A DNA stretch of 64,000 nucleotides, taken from assembly GCF_027943255.1 (NCBI RefSeq), contig NC_072894.1, positions 62,499,601 through 62,563,600 of the forward strand. Direction: 5' to 3'. The notes below the pieces were generated by a model that saw only the letters and a list, made by a program, of their open reading frames with translations, ran no database searches and was not told the DNA's origin. Within the stretch, counting starts at the first letter, position 1. Every line of letters starts with the position of its first letter. The position numbers and the translations under genes were made by a program. Positions 33,277 through 43,404 of the stretch are shown piece after piece. This DNA is from Anastrepha obliqua (taxonomy: Eukaryota > Arthropoda > Insecta > Diptera > Tephritidae).

Positions 33277-33720
33277 AAGGTTCTTTCAAAAGTGAGACCT
33301 AGATGTCAGCAGTGAATAATTTCTAGATGGTACCTTTTTGTATGCCATCATTGACATTTGTGAAGTATACAGATGTACAATTTTATACGATGAAATTATT
33401 TAAACTTATTATGAAAATGATCGATCTTTCAGAACAAACATATCGCAAAATACGTGATTTATTTGGTGGAAATAATCGTCCGCTTGGGTCGACAATTCAA
33501 AGTTTGGTGAAAAAAATTCAAGAAACTGGTTCTATCGAGACCAACAACGATTCCAGAGCTGATATACAATATTCAGGTCGAGATGCTGCATTCACCACGT
33601 TTCCGGTGGACATGTCCCATAAGTTATATCATTTTTCACATATTCACATATTCTTAAGAGCTGAAATTTGAATAAAATTATTGAAAAAAATCTAAATTGT
33701 TACAGGTTTTATTTTTAATT
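33277..33720 (+). pseudogene. Rosa-like element fragment, family R7, copy b
   Basis: The start (TTCTTTCAAAAGTGAGACCT) matches family R7. The N-terminal region is better preserved than in the copy at 15.9 kb: EQTYRKIRDLFGGNNRPLGS, then TIQSLVKKIQETGSIE near 33435-33545. After about 30 further codons the frame leaves transposase sequence. The catalytic core is deleted; the shared 3' end is at about 33660-33720. Confidence 0.75.
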
Positions 33721-34089
33721 TATCTTCAGCATTGATTTCTGTTTTTTTTTTCTTTTTATCCGCTAAAGTTTCGCAATGCAGTGAGTCTCAGAAAAAAATT
33801 TGAATGGACTCCCTTACTGTTCTAGTATATGAAATGTAAATTTCAGTCAGTGGAAGCCTCTAACAGGTTGTCAAAGTCCGAATTTAGCAAACGTTGGAAT
33901 TTTACTCAAAGAAGTTGGCCTACGATTGTTAAATACAGTGTTCTGTTCTACTCCGAATAGATGGGGTAATAACTTGTAAAATTATGTCATCATCTGACAA
34001 TTCTTACATTGTCTCACATCAATGTGATTCATTCATTCAGAAATATTTATTCCATATGCCTCCAATGCTTAATTTAATGGTCCTTGAGG
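33721..34089. other. No recognised gene
   Basis: Nothing supported. Confidence 0.5.
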
Positions 34090-34500
34090 CCTGATTAAAT
34101 AAAAAAGAAACAAGTAAGGTAGACAAAATTCGGTCCGAACTGATCTTTGGATAACCGTGAGTAAGTAAGTTTAGTAAAATTTTGGCTTTTAATTTTTAGA
34201 ACCAACCAAACAATATATAAGTAATTCTGGCGTGTTTGGTTGGGTCGATATCGAAATACCCACATTTACGCAAACATTGGCGTGGCACTACTGATTTTCC
34301 AAGATTTTATCCATTATTTTTGTTTTCTGGTTCATCATTTGTAGCACACTAAGTTTGAGTAATTGTACTTCATGCCTATACACTGATGTAGCCTATTTTT
34401 AATATCAACATACCTTTGACAAAGCGAGTTATGTGCACCAAGTTTCATTGTTCGAGATATCGTGCGCACCGAACGGCGGACATGGCTAAACCTACTCTTC
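34090..34500 (+). repeat. Dispersed fly repeat with degenerate GGACGGACATGG motif
   Basis: It starts like AAACAAGTAAGGTAGACAAA and near its end has AAGTTTCATTGTTCGAGATA followed by GAACGGCGGACATGGCTAA. I recognise this arrangement from dispersed repeats of drosophilid and tephritid genomes, and related pieces lie at 37.5-37.7 and 51.2-51.4 kb. The family name is not certain. Confidence 0.4.
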
Positions 34501-35487
34501 CCATTAGCAGTGTGTGGTTCCTAGTATATAAACTTGTTCTGTTAAGCCTGATTCCAAGGATAACCGGATATACGAGCTAGTTCCATTGCTCAAAAAATGG
34601 TAATGGAAATAGCCCCTCTCGAAATAGCTAACCAAAATATTTTTAAAAGCATTTAGAAAAAATAAATTTCTTTTTATATTTTTGTTTTCCAAAACTTTTT
34701 CGTCAATCTTTTTCTTCATAGAATAGACGAAATTTTGCAACGCCTTTTGTAGGAAGGGCTTGATTACCCGGTTCAGCGTTGCCCAAGGATGATAGATTTA
34801 CCAGGCTTGCTCTTTAACTATGGTGAAAAAGAAAATTGTGAGGGGAACTTTAGCTGTCACGCCTCTTGGGGGTTCGGCAACCGAGTTCTGCATGATCATT
34901 TCGCATGTATTCACACACTCGTTCAATCAGTTGTTGTGTAGAGGGGAGCGAAATGTTATTGGTTCATTTTATTCGTATATCACCAACACAATCTCATTTT
35001 TTTGTCACTTGAGAAGACATCAGCCCATGAGCTGGTTCTGTCAAATTCGCTCAGAGCCGAATAACGGTCTGTTAAATAGCAAACCTCTAAAAATCTTTTC
35101 ACCATGGTGTTGCCGATATTTATACTATCCGATTGAAGGTTCGAAAGATTTTATTCATTTTTTCATTCTTATGCTCGAACCAACTTTTTGCATTCTGCTT
35201 CATCTTCATCGTTTAATTCCAGTTAATAATACCTATACTGATTGTCGGTATGTAATTTGTTTAAATATATATGTTTATAAATATATATTTATATATGCAG
35301 TATATTTGTTTTTTATTTATTTATAAAATTTTTTCAGTCTACAGAGAGATATTCTAGAGACTTATATGTCAAAAATAATACCTAGATGTTTCAATACGTA
35401 ACCTAAATTGCCGTTGTTGCGCAGTGATTAAATTTTAATTAAACAAATAAACGTTTGGCTTCCTTACCTGATAAATGTTACCACCAT
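34501..35487. other. No recognised gene; unsupported open frames
   Basis: A plus frame at 34820-35326 and a minus frame at 34504-34740 are open but match nothing I know. The plus frame ends in AT-rich low-complexity DNA. They could be remains of an unrecognised element. Confidence 0.4.
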
Positions 35488-35640
35488 GCATACACGCCTT
35501 TTGGATGTTTGGCCGAGGGATTGACAGCTTTAAGCTGACTGCGAACGGCAAATGGTTTTTTAAGAGGAGCTTTTTAACGACAGAAAGACTCTCGGAGGCT
35601 TGCCATTGCTTGCTGAGGAGCGACCGTTTTTAGAAAAAAT
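35488..35640 (-). repeat. tRNA-derived SINE, copy 4 (internal portion)
   Basis: Shares ACACGCCTTTTGGATGTTTG, TTTAAGCTGACTGCGAACGG, CTCGGAGGCTTGCCATTGCT and GAGGAGCGACCGTTTTTAGA with the family. The head is missing, and so is the block between GGCCGAG and TTTTAAGC. Confidence 0.7.
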
Positions 35641-36229
35641 AATCTGGTGTTGGTCACGCATTACTGCCTCATCTATGAGAATTTCAAAACGTCTGATAGT
35701 TTCTATCGACGGAGAGGATAAGGCTGAAACTGAATCATACTTTTCATAAATTTTCTGAAAGAAACTTGTAAATAAGCCATAAGTGTCCTGGTGGTGCTGG
35801 ACATGATGTTATCATACTCTAAACTAGTTGGAAAGTCATTTGTTTTTCTTTTATAGTTAATAAAATACCATTAACTAAAAGTGATGAAGGCCATTAAATT
35901 TTCTCCTAAACTTCAGAAAATGTAGATGACCAATTTCACATTTACTTGGTTTCAAAGTTTTGAAGGCTTTGTTTTCGAACATTTTTAAATTAGCCAGTTT
36001 TGCAGTACACTATGGTCGCCAATTAGCATGATGAAAAAAATCAGAACCGTAGTTTACTCGCTCCATTTCGTTGTATCATTCTTAGCAAATGAGAAGTTCC
36101 CACTTATAAAAAGCAATGGGATTGCCACAAGAGTTCAAAAAATCCCAATCAGTTTCGTTGTAGTATTCAAAATGAAGGAGTAACGAAAATGAATTTTTGA
36201 TATACGCATTCGACTTTCACCATTAAAAG
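35641..36229. other. No recognised gene
   Basis: Nothing supported. Confidence 0.5.
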
Positions 36230-36500
36230 TGGTATTTCAAAAGTGACGCCTGAATTATGGAAAAACGATTGCGAGACTAAAACCTGGACGTTCTGTTGAG
36301 AATATTGCTGCTGTAGTGCAAAGTGCTGCTGAATATTCTACACCCAACAATATCGATATATCGACGTTCTCAACAATTAGACATTAATGAATGGTGGACC
36401 TTAAAATTATGTCATTTTCACATAAAATTGTTAAGAACCCCCATTTTAGATAAACATAGGCAAGCCTGAAAGAATCCAAATTTTTACGTTTTATTTTAAT
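36230..36500 (+). pseudogene. Rosa-like element fragment, family R7, copy c
   Basis: Begins GGTATTTCAAAAGTGACGCC as in the other R7 copies. The only coding trace is SVENIAAVVQSAAEYSTPN near 36292-36350, the segment just after the helix-turn-helix. It ends with the shared GAAAGAATCCAAATTTTTAC. It is a deletion derivative of about 270 bp. Confidence 0.65.
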
Positions 36501-37080
36501 TTTTTTTTATTGAATTTATTCTACTTGTTTTTAAAGATACTATAGTTTAAAAAAGAAGCACACTATCTGAGATTATGCAAGTGTGGTGCATTAACACTAA
36601 TATATCTATCTAAAAATTTTTCGGTACTTATTATTATAATTATTAAACGAAATTTGTATGTTTTTTCACGTATTTCGCTTTCGAATTTGATGGTTTGACT
36701 GTCAAAATTTCAACCCGAATTAAAACAAAAAAGCGCAGCAAGAACAAAAAAAACATCTCTTAGACATTTTTCTTCTTCTTTATTTGCCTATTGCATTTAC
36801 AGAATCTTAGCGATCACAACATTATAGTATTATGCAACATTTTAAAAATTTCCTTTAATTTATTCTTAATACTATGTTATGATAATCTTTACGGTTTGGG
36901 CTGCGTGTGCGAGTTGTTCAATTGTTCGAGGTCCAGTCCATTCTCTTATATTCCCTAACCAAGAGATTTGCTTCCTTTCTATGCCACGTTTACCCTCAAT
37001 TTTGCCTTGCACAATGAGTTGAAACAATTCCTATTTGGGTCCACCCATGATACGCCCGAAATCTGAGGTTTTTTGACGCT
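36501..37080. other. No recognised gene
   Basis: AT-rich; a (TA)n run at 37082-37093 belongs to the SINE tail. Confidence 0.5.
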
Positions 37081-37268
37081 TTATATATATATAATTGGCG
37101 CGTACACCCCTTTTGGGTGTTTAGCCGAGCTCCTCCTCTTATTTGTGGTGTGCGTCTTGATTTTGATCTACAAATGGAGAAAAAACTCTTTCTTCATTTT
37201 GGTCTTTTATCGAGACTCGAACCTACTTTCTCTCTCTGAAATCCGTATGGTAGTTTCGCACCACCCCA
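37081..37268 (-). repeat. tRNA-derived SINE, copy 5 (internal deletion)
   Basis: The tail (TATATATA), TTGGCGCGTACACCCCTTTT, GAGCTCCTCCTCTTATTTGT and a B-box-like region (GAGACTCGAACCTACTTTCT) are present. The middle of the body, roughly from the 'GAGGGACC' block to 'AGAAAAAAC', is deleted. Confidence 0.75.
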
Positions 37269-37499
37269 ATATTATGCAGAAATTGTGTTTACCACATTGT
37301 TGTTGCAGCAAACCTTTTGAAATAATTTTACTTTCTTTGGGGTAAATTTTCCCTTCTTTTGGAAGGGGTTTTCAGTTGTTTAGGCGTATTTTTTATTTTA
37401 TTTTTTCTGAGACCAGTTTTCAGTTATTCCAAATCATTTTAAGCATCTCTTAGAATAGTCTTGCGGTTTCTTGGAACCATTTTTCGAAGCTAATAAGCT

Positions 37500-37720
37500 T
37501 CGAACTGATCGGTTTATTAGAGTACTCGGTCCCACGGATCCGATACCTTTGTTTTTATTATTCTGAGCATTTTGATATACATACATATGTGCACTTATAT
37601 GTCTATATCTATCTTGATTCCTTTACGCTAGTATATGCACCCGTTGTGTAAATAGAAGTTTAATATCCCAATGCACAGGTGCGGGCAAGTATTACACTAA
37701 ATTAGGCTCGGCACGAGATG
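37500..37720. repeat. Possible dispersed fly repeat fragment
   Basis: ATGTCTATATCTATCTTGAT, TCCTTTACGC and a GTGTAAATAGAAGTTTAATA / CACAGGTGCGGGCA end resemble the 3' part of the repeat at 51.2-51.4 kb (ATGTCTATATCTATTGCGAA, GGGCACAAGTGCGCGGGTAT). Confidence 0.4.
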
Positions 37721-38643
37721 CCCATCATGAGTAAGTACATCTTTTTAATTTAGTTACTTAGTGGTTTATTGGGAAACTTTACTTTAGCTCTCAAGTGTAT
37801 GTGCTTTATTTTGCAGTAAACTTAAGGCGTACGTATGCATCCAGTTAGACTTTTGTATTGTTGAGCTGTGTAGTTTTTCTTCCTCAAGTGACTTGCAATT
37901 CAATCAGTGCCAGTTTGTCTGACTGCTGCGGCGACGATTATATACAGTCTATTTACTACTTTAGCACACTAAGAGAGATTTACCCAGCAGTTTATGCAAT
38001 TAGTTGCTTTCTTCCAAAACTTTTTCGATATTAACTTGTGCTCAAATTATTGCTTTTATGCTTGGACAAATTTTTATACACGCGCTCATTAAGTACACAT
38101 GAGAAGGAAAAAACTGAATGCTATAATAATTGAATCAGAATGGCGATAAGGTTTTTTTAAGTTTTTTCAATGCTTGTTTTTTTATATAATATTAGTTTCT
38201 CCATAGTAATACATTTTTTTGCGAAGGTGTATCTGGAGGTTGGACATAAAAATCCATTAAAAACTCAATTTGGTATAAATATGAGTTAGGGCCTCTCAAG
38301 GTAACAATATGTCCAAAAATCGTATCTGCTTATTTGGTTCAAAATTCATAAAATGTAACTTGCATGGAAAAATTCGAAATGCACTGCTTTTCTGCTGGGT
38401 ATATATTTACAATCACAGCCTCAAATGGTAATCTAGCATAATACCAACTGGATTGTAAACCAAAGAATCACTTAAGAAAGGGCAATCGCTGTATCATATT
38501 ATATTTAATTCCAGGCAATTGTTCCTAGAGCCATGGCACTCAAAGCAACAGTCAGGCGGAAAAATACATAAGTAGGTACGAAGACAAAAAGAAAGTTAAA
38601 CTACAAAACTCCAGGAAGCGCAATGCATCGACTACGGTACATA
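37721..38643. other. No recognised gene
   Basis: Nothing supported on either strand. Confidence 0.5.
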
Positions 38644-38835
38644 CAGTCTGTCTAATAGAAGCGTGACCGTCGAAATTTAGAATTTGACCAAACTGCGTGG
38701 GCTCTATGGGTTTTATAGACTTATAATATTTATTATACGCAATATATTCAATAAAATTTATAGTTACTATTCTTTGAAGCCATTGTACCTTCACTTCATC
38801 GAGTCATATTTACCTATATAACTGTATTTTATATA

Positions 38836-40151
38836 CAGGGTTGGCCATATTAAACTGACCCATTGAGTAACCCTATAACTTTTTACTGTAATTTCAGATC
38901 AGCTAATGACATACCGCGTTGGAAGCGTCAGTCGAAGGAGATTTATACCATGAAACAGTACACCCCAATAGAACGCGCTGAAATTGTTCAGCTGTACATT
39001 CAAAATTCCTTCTCGATTGTAAAAACGCAACGTGCGTGGAGAAAAAAAAATAAAGTGAAAAGTGCGCCGTCAAAGAACGCAATCAAGCAAATGCACAAAA
39101 GATTTTTGTCTTCCGGCACTGTGGCTAATACCCGACGTCCAAATAAAAAGCGGCCAAGACGATCTAACGAAAATATCGCGGCCGTACGAGCCAGTATCGA
39201 GTCATCGCCGCGAACGTCAGGTAATCGTCGTTCTGCTCAGTTGGACATCCCTCGGACCACTCTACGACGTATCATTCGTTTGGATTTGGGGATATTCCCG
39301 TACAAAATACAACTAAATCAACAACTGTTGCCGGCCGATAAGCCTCGTCGCTTGGAATATGCCAATTTTGTCGTCCGAATGGCCCAAACTGATGAGGATT
39401 TTTGGCATCAAATCATTATGAGTGATGAGGCCCATTTCTCCTTGAACGGAACCGTAAATAAGCAAAATTGCCGTTTCTACGCCACTGAAAACCCTCAAAT
39501 TATTGAAGAGGTACCTCTCCACGACCAAAAAGTTACAGTCTGGTGTGGCATTTGCGCTGATATGGTCATTGGGCCGTTCTTCTTTGAAAATGGTCAACAC
39601 CAACCATTGACCGTCAATCAAGAGCGTTATCGGGCCATGATAACCGATTTTGTGATGCCGATTGTTCGTGAAAATGGTATGGAGCACTTCTGGTTTCAGC
39701 AAGATGGCGCACCACCACACACAGCACGAGCCACCGTCAACTTATTGAAGACTTTGTTCCCTGGCCGTTTGATATCAAAAAGCGGCGATTTTCACTGGCC
39801 GCCACGATCACCGGATTTGACGCCACCGGACTTTTTTCTTTGGGGCTATTTGAAATCTAAGGTTTACGTCAATAAGCCAAAGACACTAGGCGCGCTTAAG
39901 GCCAATATCCGACGAGAAATAGCCGCCATATCGGCCGAGACGCTGGCCAAAACTATGGAAAACGCCGAAAAACGGGCACATTACGCTATACGAGCTAAGG
40001 GCGACCACTTGCGCGATATCATATTCAAAAAGTGATGTAAACGAATCTCCTTGAACTAAATTAAATGTTTTTCACAATGAAACACAAAAAATGTTTCTTT
40101 TTCCATATTTTTTTAATAATCACATGGGTCAGTTTAATGTGGCCAACCCTG
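38836..40151 (+). mobile_element. Complete rosa-like DD41D element, family R2
   Basis: A 1,316-bp element with TA at 38834-38835 and 40152-40153. The inverted repeats start CAGGGTTGGCCATATTAAAC (left) and CAGGGTTGGCCACATTAAAC (right) and extend about 28 bp to GACCCAT. It holds one uninterrupted transposase frame. A 360-bp derivative with the same ends lies at 52,318-52,677. Of all the DD41D copies here, this is the only one with both ends and a full open frame. Confidence 0.95.
38950..40035 (+). CDS. Rosa-like DD41D transposase, intact frame (361 aa)
   Basis: I place the start at 38950 (MKQYTPIERAEIVQLYIQ); the frame is open upstream to 38863, but the earlier Met precedes the conserved family start. 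The N-terminal half is a paired helix-turn-helix (RAEIVQLYIQNSFSIVKTQR; later RRSAQLDIPRTTLRRIIR) with a basic linker TRRPNKKRPRRSNENIAAVR. Catalytic motifs are IMSDEAHFSLNG (D159), WFQQDGAPPHTA (D252) and DLTPPDFFLWGYL (D294). The 41 residues between D252 and D294 make this DD41D, the spacing reported for the Ceratitis rosa 'rosa' family. VNKQNCRF and VTVWCGI lie between the first two Asp. The stop at 40033 follows DIIFKK. It excises and inserts its own element at TA sites (family knowledge). It is potentially active. Confidence 0.93.
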   Translation: MKQYTPIERAEIVQLYIQNSFSIVKTQRAWRKKNKVKSAPSKNAIKQMHKRFLSSGTVANTRRPNKKRPRRSNENIAAVRASIESSPRTSGNRRSAQLDIPRTTLRRIIRLDLGIFPYKIQLNQQLLPADKPRRLEYANFVVRMAQTDEDFWHQIIMSDEAHFSLNGTVNKQNCRFYATENPQIIEEVPLHDQKVTVWCGICADMVIGPFFFENGQHQPLTVNQERYRAMITDFVMPIVRENGMEHFWFQQDGAPPHTARATVNLLKTLFPGRLISKSGDFHWPPRSPDLTPPDFFLWGYLKSKVYVNKPKTLGALKANIRREIAAISAETLAKTMENAEKRAHYAIRAKGDHLRDIIFKK

Positions 40152-40153
40152 TA

Positions 40154-40236
40154 CTACTCCTCTTATTGTGTTGTGTTTCTGTTGTGCGGCTTGATGTTTT
40201 CCCCCAAATGGAGGGACTTAGAGTATTAAGCCGGCT
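40154..40236 (-). repeat. tRNA-derived SINE fragment, copy 6
   Basis: CTTGATGTTTTCCCCCAAAT, GGAGGGACTTAGAGTATTAA and GCCGGCTT align with the middle of the SINE (minus orientation), with one small insertion near 40165-40175. It directly abuts the right TA of the rosa-like element, which seems to have inserted into it. Confidence 0.65.
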
Positions 40237-41075
40237 TAAAATCAGCCGAATTCGCCTTGATAACTGTTTGGTCGTTCATATTTGCTTTCTTACGAGTTTT
40301 TGCTTAAACGTTTTCAGAAGCATCAGGCGACTGTGAAGGTCAACAATCCAATCCAACATTGCAATCCCATTTTTCTGTTTCCACTCTACACACCTCGGGT
40401 TCGCTGTTTGGAATCGTTTTTTTTTTTCTTATAAAATCCAAGGCTAGCTAGTTCTTCCAAATATCTTTGCAGCTGATGGCAGTGACGCTTTTTGCTAATT
40501 TTATTCATCAAAACTGAATTCAAATTGGCGGTAAACGCAAATAAACGTCTTAATCCTTTCCCGGAGAAGTAGTCCCAAACATGAACCCTAACTGGATTCT
40601 TCTCAGTTCGTTGAAGCTGTCGATTATCATCAGTACACCAGGACCGATCGGCGTAAAAAAAAGGCCTAAAAGAAAGATGAATTCGTGTATATTACGTTTG
40701 CTCAGAGCCGTTCTGAATTCGTTTCAGACCATCAACCAATGCAAGCCTTTTTCGCGTCCTCGAATGGTGCCTTTGAATACATTAACACCACTTTTTCTTA
40801 AAGGTGCTTCAGCCTCACGCAACGATAAGTTCCACTCTGTCACAAACAAAACTCGTCTTGCTTCGAAGAGGTATTTGGCTTGTTTTGGGGCCTCGTCCGG
40901 GGAAGTACTCAACGTTTTTAACTTCGCTTTACCGTTGCACCCGTTTATTTATGAACATCTTCTACTTCTTCAAATATTATATTTTGCTGCAGATGCACGT
41001 AACATTTTAGGACCTTTAGTGTGTGCACATATTAACACTGCTGCTTATAATTTTCCACACGCGGAATTCGTTTTC
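40237..41075 (-). pseudogene. Tc1/Tc3-like transposase, degenerate
   Basis: The minus strand reads ICAHTKGPKMLRASAAKYNI near 41030-40970, similar to the N-terminus of the copy at 54.6-54.9 kb (LCTYLKGPKLSYAVAAK). It continues with EARRVLFVTEWNLSLREA near 40880-40825, LGLFFTPIGPGVLMIIDSFN near 40660-40610, and KNGIAMLDW near 40360. These match, in order, the N-terminal helix region, the 'W..VIFSDE' block, the 'G.....GV' block and the 'VLDWP..SPDLNP' block of Tc1/Tc3 transposases. All catalytic residues are lost or out of frame. Confidence 0.6.
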
Positions 41076-41211
41076 TAAAAACAGCACAAAACTAACAAAT
41101 TGCATAAAGCGTACTGTGGAAAAGATACTCCTATTTAGTAGCACTTAATTTGTTTTTATACCGGAACTCTAAGTTTAACTTTTGCCATTCACGCTTCCTC
41201 TAGACAGACTG

Positions 41212-42329
41212 TATATGTATGTACATACAAACAAACACTTGTACACACGCATATATATGTATAAAGATACATAGATACATAGGTAGTACGAATGTAAGTA
41301 AATACAGTTTTGAAAGTGTCGCTAAGTGAAAACTTTATTTAATGGCTAGAAAATTGATGCGGATAGTGCTCGACCAAGCTGGCAAATGATATTCAAACAA
41401 ATAATAGTGTGTCCTTTGAATGGATGAGTGTGATGTGTATATACTTAAATATAAATATAGTAAATATACATACACACTAGTTGAAAATGTGCGCTGCAGA
41501 TTGGATTAGCCAGCACTTTATTGTTTCCTTTTCTGCTCAGATAATTTTTATTGGGTTGAATGAGATCTCTTGCGAATCGATGTACGTACTTGCATACTCG
41601 TAGATATGTCTGTACATATATATGTATGCATGCATGCCTTTACTCTATTCAAACACTTCAATGCACTTCAATGGCTATTTTACCAAAACTTTGCCAATGA
41701 AACCTTTCACGCATACACACACACCATGTGAACATGCGGAGATATGGCAAACAAACAACAAAAGAAGTGATCAAATTTTATGTTCGTGCGATTGAAAGAT
41801 TACTCAATTCAGCTGTTGTCTATACTTTAACCTTTTGACTTTTACTTTTGGCCAAATTTATAAGTCTTTTGTTAATTGTTAGTGAATTTTGGTGCTTTGT
41901 CTATCTCTTCTGTACGTGTAGCAGGAACATACCTTTGTGACGTTGTCAGCAATTCGACTCTTAGCTTGTGTATGTGTGTGTAAATGTACATGAATGCATA
42001 TCCTTTCGCTCATTTGTTCCTCCATTTGTGTTATGTTTTTCTTTGACACAATCTTCTCAAACAATTAATTTCAATTACGACTTCTCTGCACTTTCATTCA
42101 TACGTATAGGGTACTTCAGGTTTGAGTTTAATTTCAGTCTCTTGTTTTAATGCGATTTACAAGAAACATTTTAAATTAGATTATTGAGATAATTATTCTT
42201 CATATATTGAGGAAAAAATACAACACTTTACAAAAATCTTGCTGATATTTTTAAATATATTATTAAACAAAAGTTGTTCCTATCAATCAAGTATTTACAG
42301 GATCCGGCACTCGAAGTGTAACCAATTAA
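41212..42329. other. No recognised gene; ACAT/ATGT-rich patches
   Basis: Low-complexity ATGTATGTACATACA-type sequence near 41213-41290 and 41590-41635. No domain-like frames. Confidence 0.55.
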
Positions 42330-43130
42330 AAAGGCCATAAATTTTGTTTGGAAAATTACTTTTATTCAGCGCAAAGTAAAAATGAATATAATACAAAATT
42401 AAGAATCAATTTACTTTTGCACGATATGACCACCTTTTGTCTTGACTATGGCTTTGAGAAACGAATCCCAAGCTGCCTGAATGTGTGCAGGTATTTTGGC
42501 TCACTCGCAGACAATGGCTATTTTCAGCGCCTCGACACCGATGCTCTCCAAAATGGGTCAAAGAGAATAATCCATGGGACTCGAGGACTTAAGAGCCATT
42601 TTGCGGACGTAATGAAATTCGGAACTTTGTTTTTTAGCCATTCTTGATTTACTCGAGCTTTGTGAGACGGTGCCGATCCTGTCGAAACGTCCAAGATATA
42701 CCACCGAAATGTTTATCTGCCCACGGCTGTTAAGCAACCTCCCGATAATATTTCCCATTTACCTTGACGCCAGGCTCGATGAAAACGATTTTCGAGCGCC
42801 CATCTACGGTTACAGCGGCCCAAACCATTACCTGTGGTAGGTGCTGCCTCCTGGTAGTCAATCAATGGCTCTAATTATCGTATGAACGGTAGGTCAAATA
42901 AACCCTATCGTTTTTTAAGTTTACGAATTGCTCAATTTGAACAATTTTCTCGTCATAAAACACAAGGCTCGGAAATTGACTGCTATCGGCCAAGCGACGC
43001 AATTCTTTCGCTCTCTCAAGTCTGCCTTGTTGTTGCTTTGGTGTGAGATCATGCGCCTTTTGGATCTAGTAAGAGTTGACTTTGAGATAATTTTTTAGTA
43101 TACGACGGATGCTACGGTTAAATATTTTTA
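42330..43130 (-). pseudogene. Tc1-like transposase, degenerate
   Basis: Minus-strand blocks in order: SIRRILKNYLKVNS and IQKAHDLTPKQQQGRLERAK near 43110-43010, then LVFYDEKIVQIEQFVN near 42975-42925 (first catalytic region with YDEK for SDEK). Next is a 'V.MGARKSFSS.LAS' stretch for 'VTVDGR.P.VF..PG'. The last is a C-terminus reading IPAHIQAAWDSFLKAIVKTK followed by GGHIVQK near 42495-42415. Stops and frameshifts throughout. No terminal repeats were recognised. Confidence 0.75.
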
Positions 43131-43404
43131 GGTATCGGATGGAATTTAATATTTATTTAAATCTATATTTAAATAAAGCGTAGTACTAAATTTGCGTTTC
43201 ACGTGAAATGTCTGTCACATTGCATTGCCATGAAATATGCATAAAATTTCAAACAAAATTATTTGTACTTTTAAGATTAATATATTTGTACAGGGTGGCT
43301 GATGAAAGCCGCTACCAAAAAAAAATTGAATAATTTTTTTTCTTTTTAAGTTATCTGTTCCATTTTTGTTTTAATTTGCAGATTGATCTTTAAAATTTAT
43401 TAAA

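Larger units (their letters stand above)
38644..41211 (-). mobile_element. Tc1/Tc3-like element, split by a SINE fragment and a rosa-like insertion
   Basis: The ends CAGTCTGTCTAATAGAAGCG (38644) and CAGTCTGTCTAGAGGAAGCG (minus strand from 41211) form an inverted repeat flanked by TA at 38642-38643 and 41212-41213. Subtracting the 1,318-bp rosa-like insertion at 38,836-40,151 leaves about 1,250 bp, the normal length of a Tc1-type element. The remaining interior carries a decayed Tc1/Tc3-like transposase on the minus strand. Confidence 0.8.

Noticed and set aside
34820..35326. 168-codon plus-strand open frame as a real gene
   Set aside because: No domain recognised; its last third is TAT-rich low-complexity sequence. 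Kept only as a low-interest observation.
40581..41078. 165-codon plus-strand open frame
   Set aside because: It is the antisense of a degenerate Tc1/Tc3-like transposase on the minus strand.
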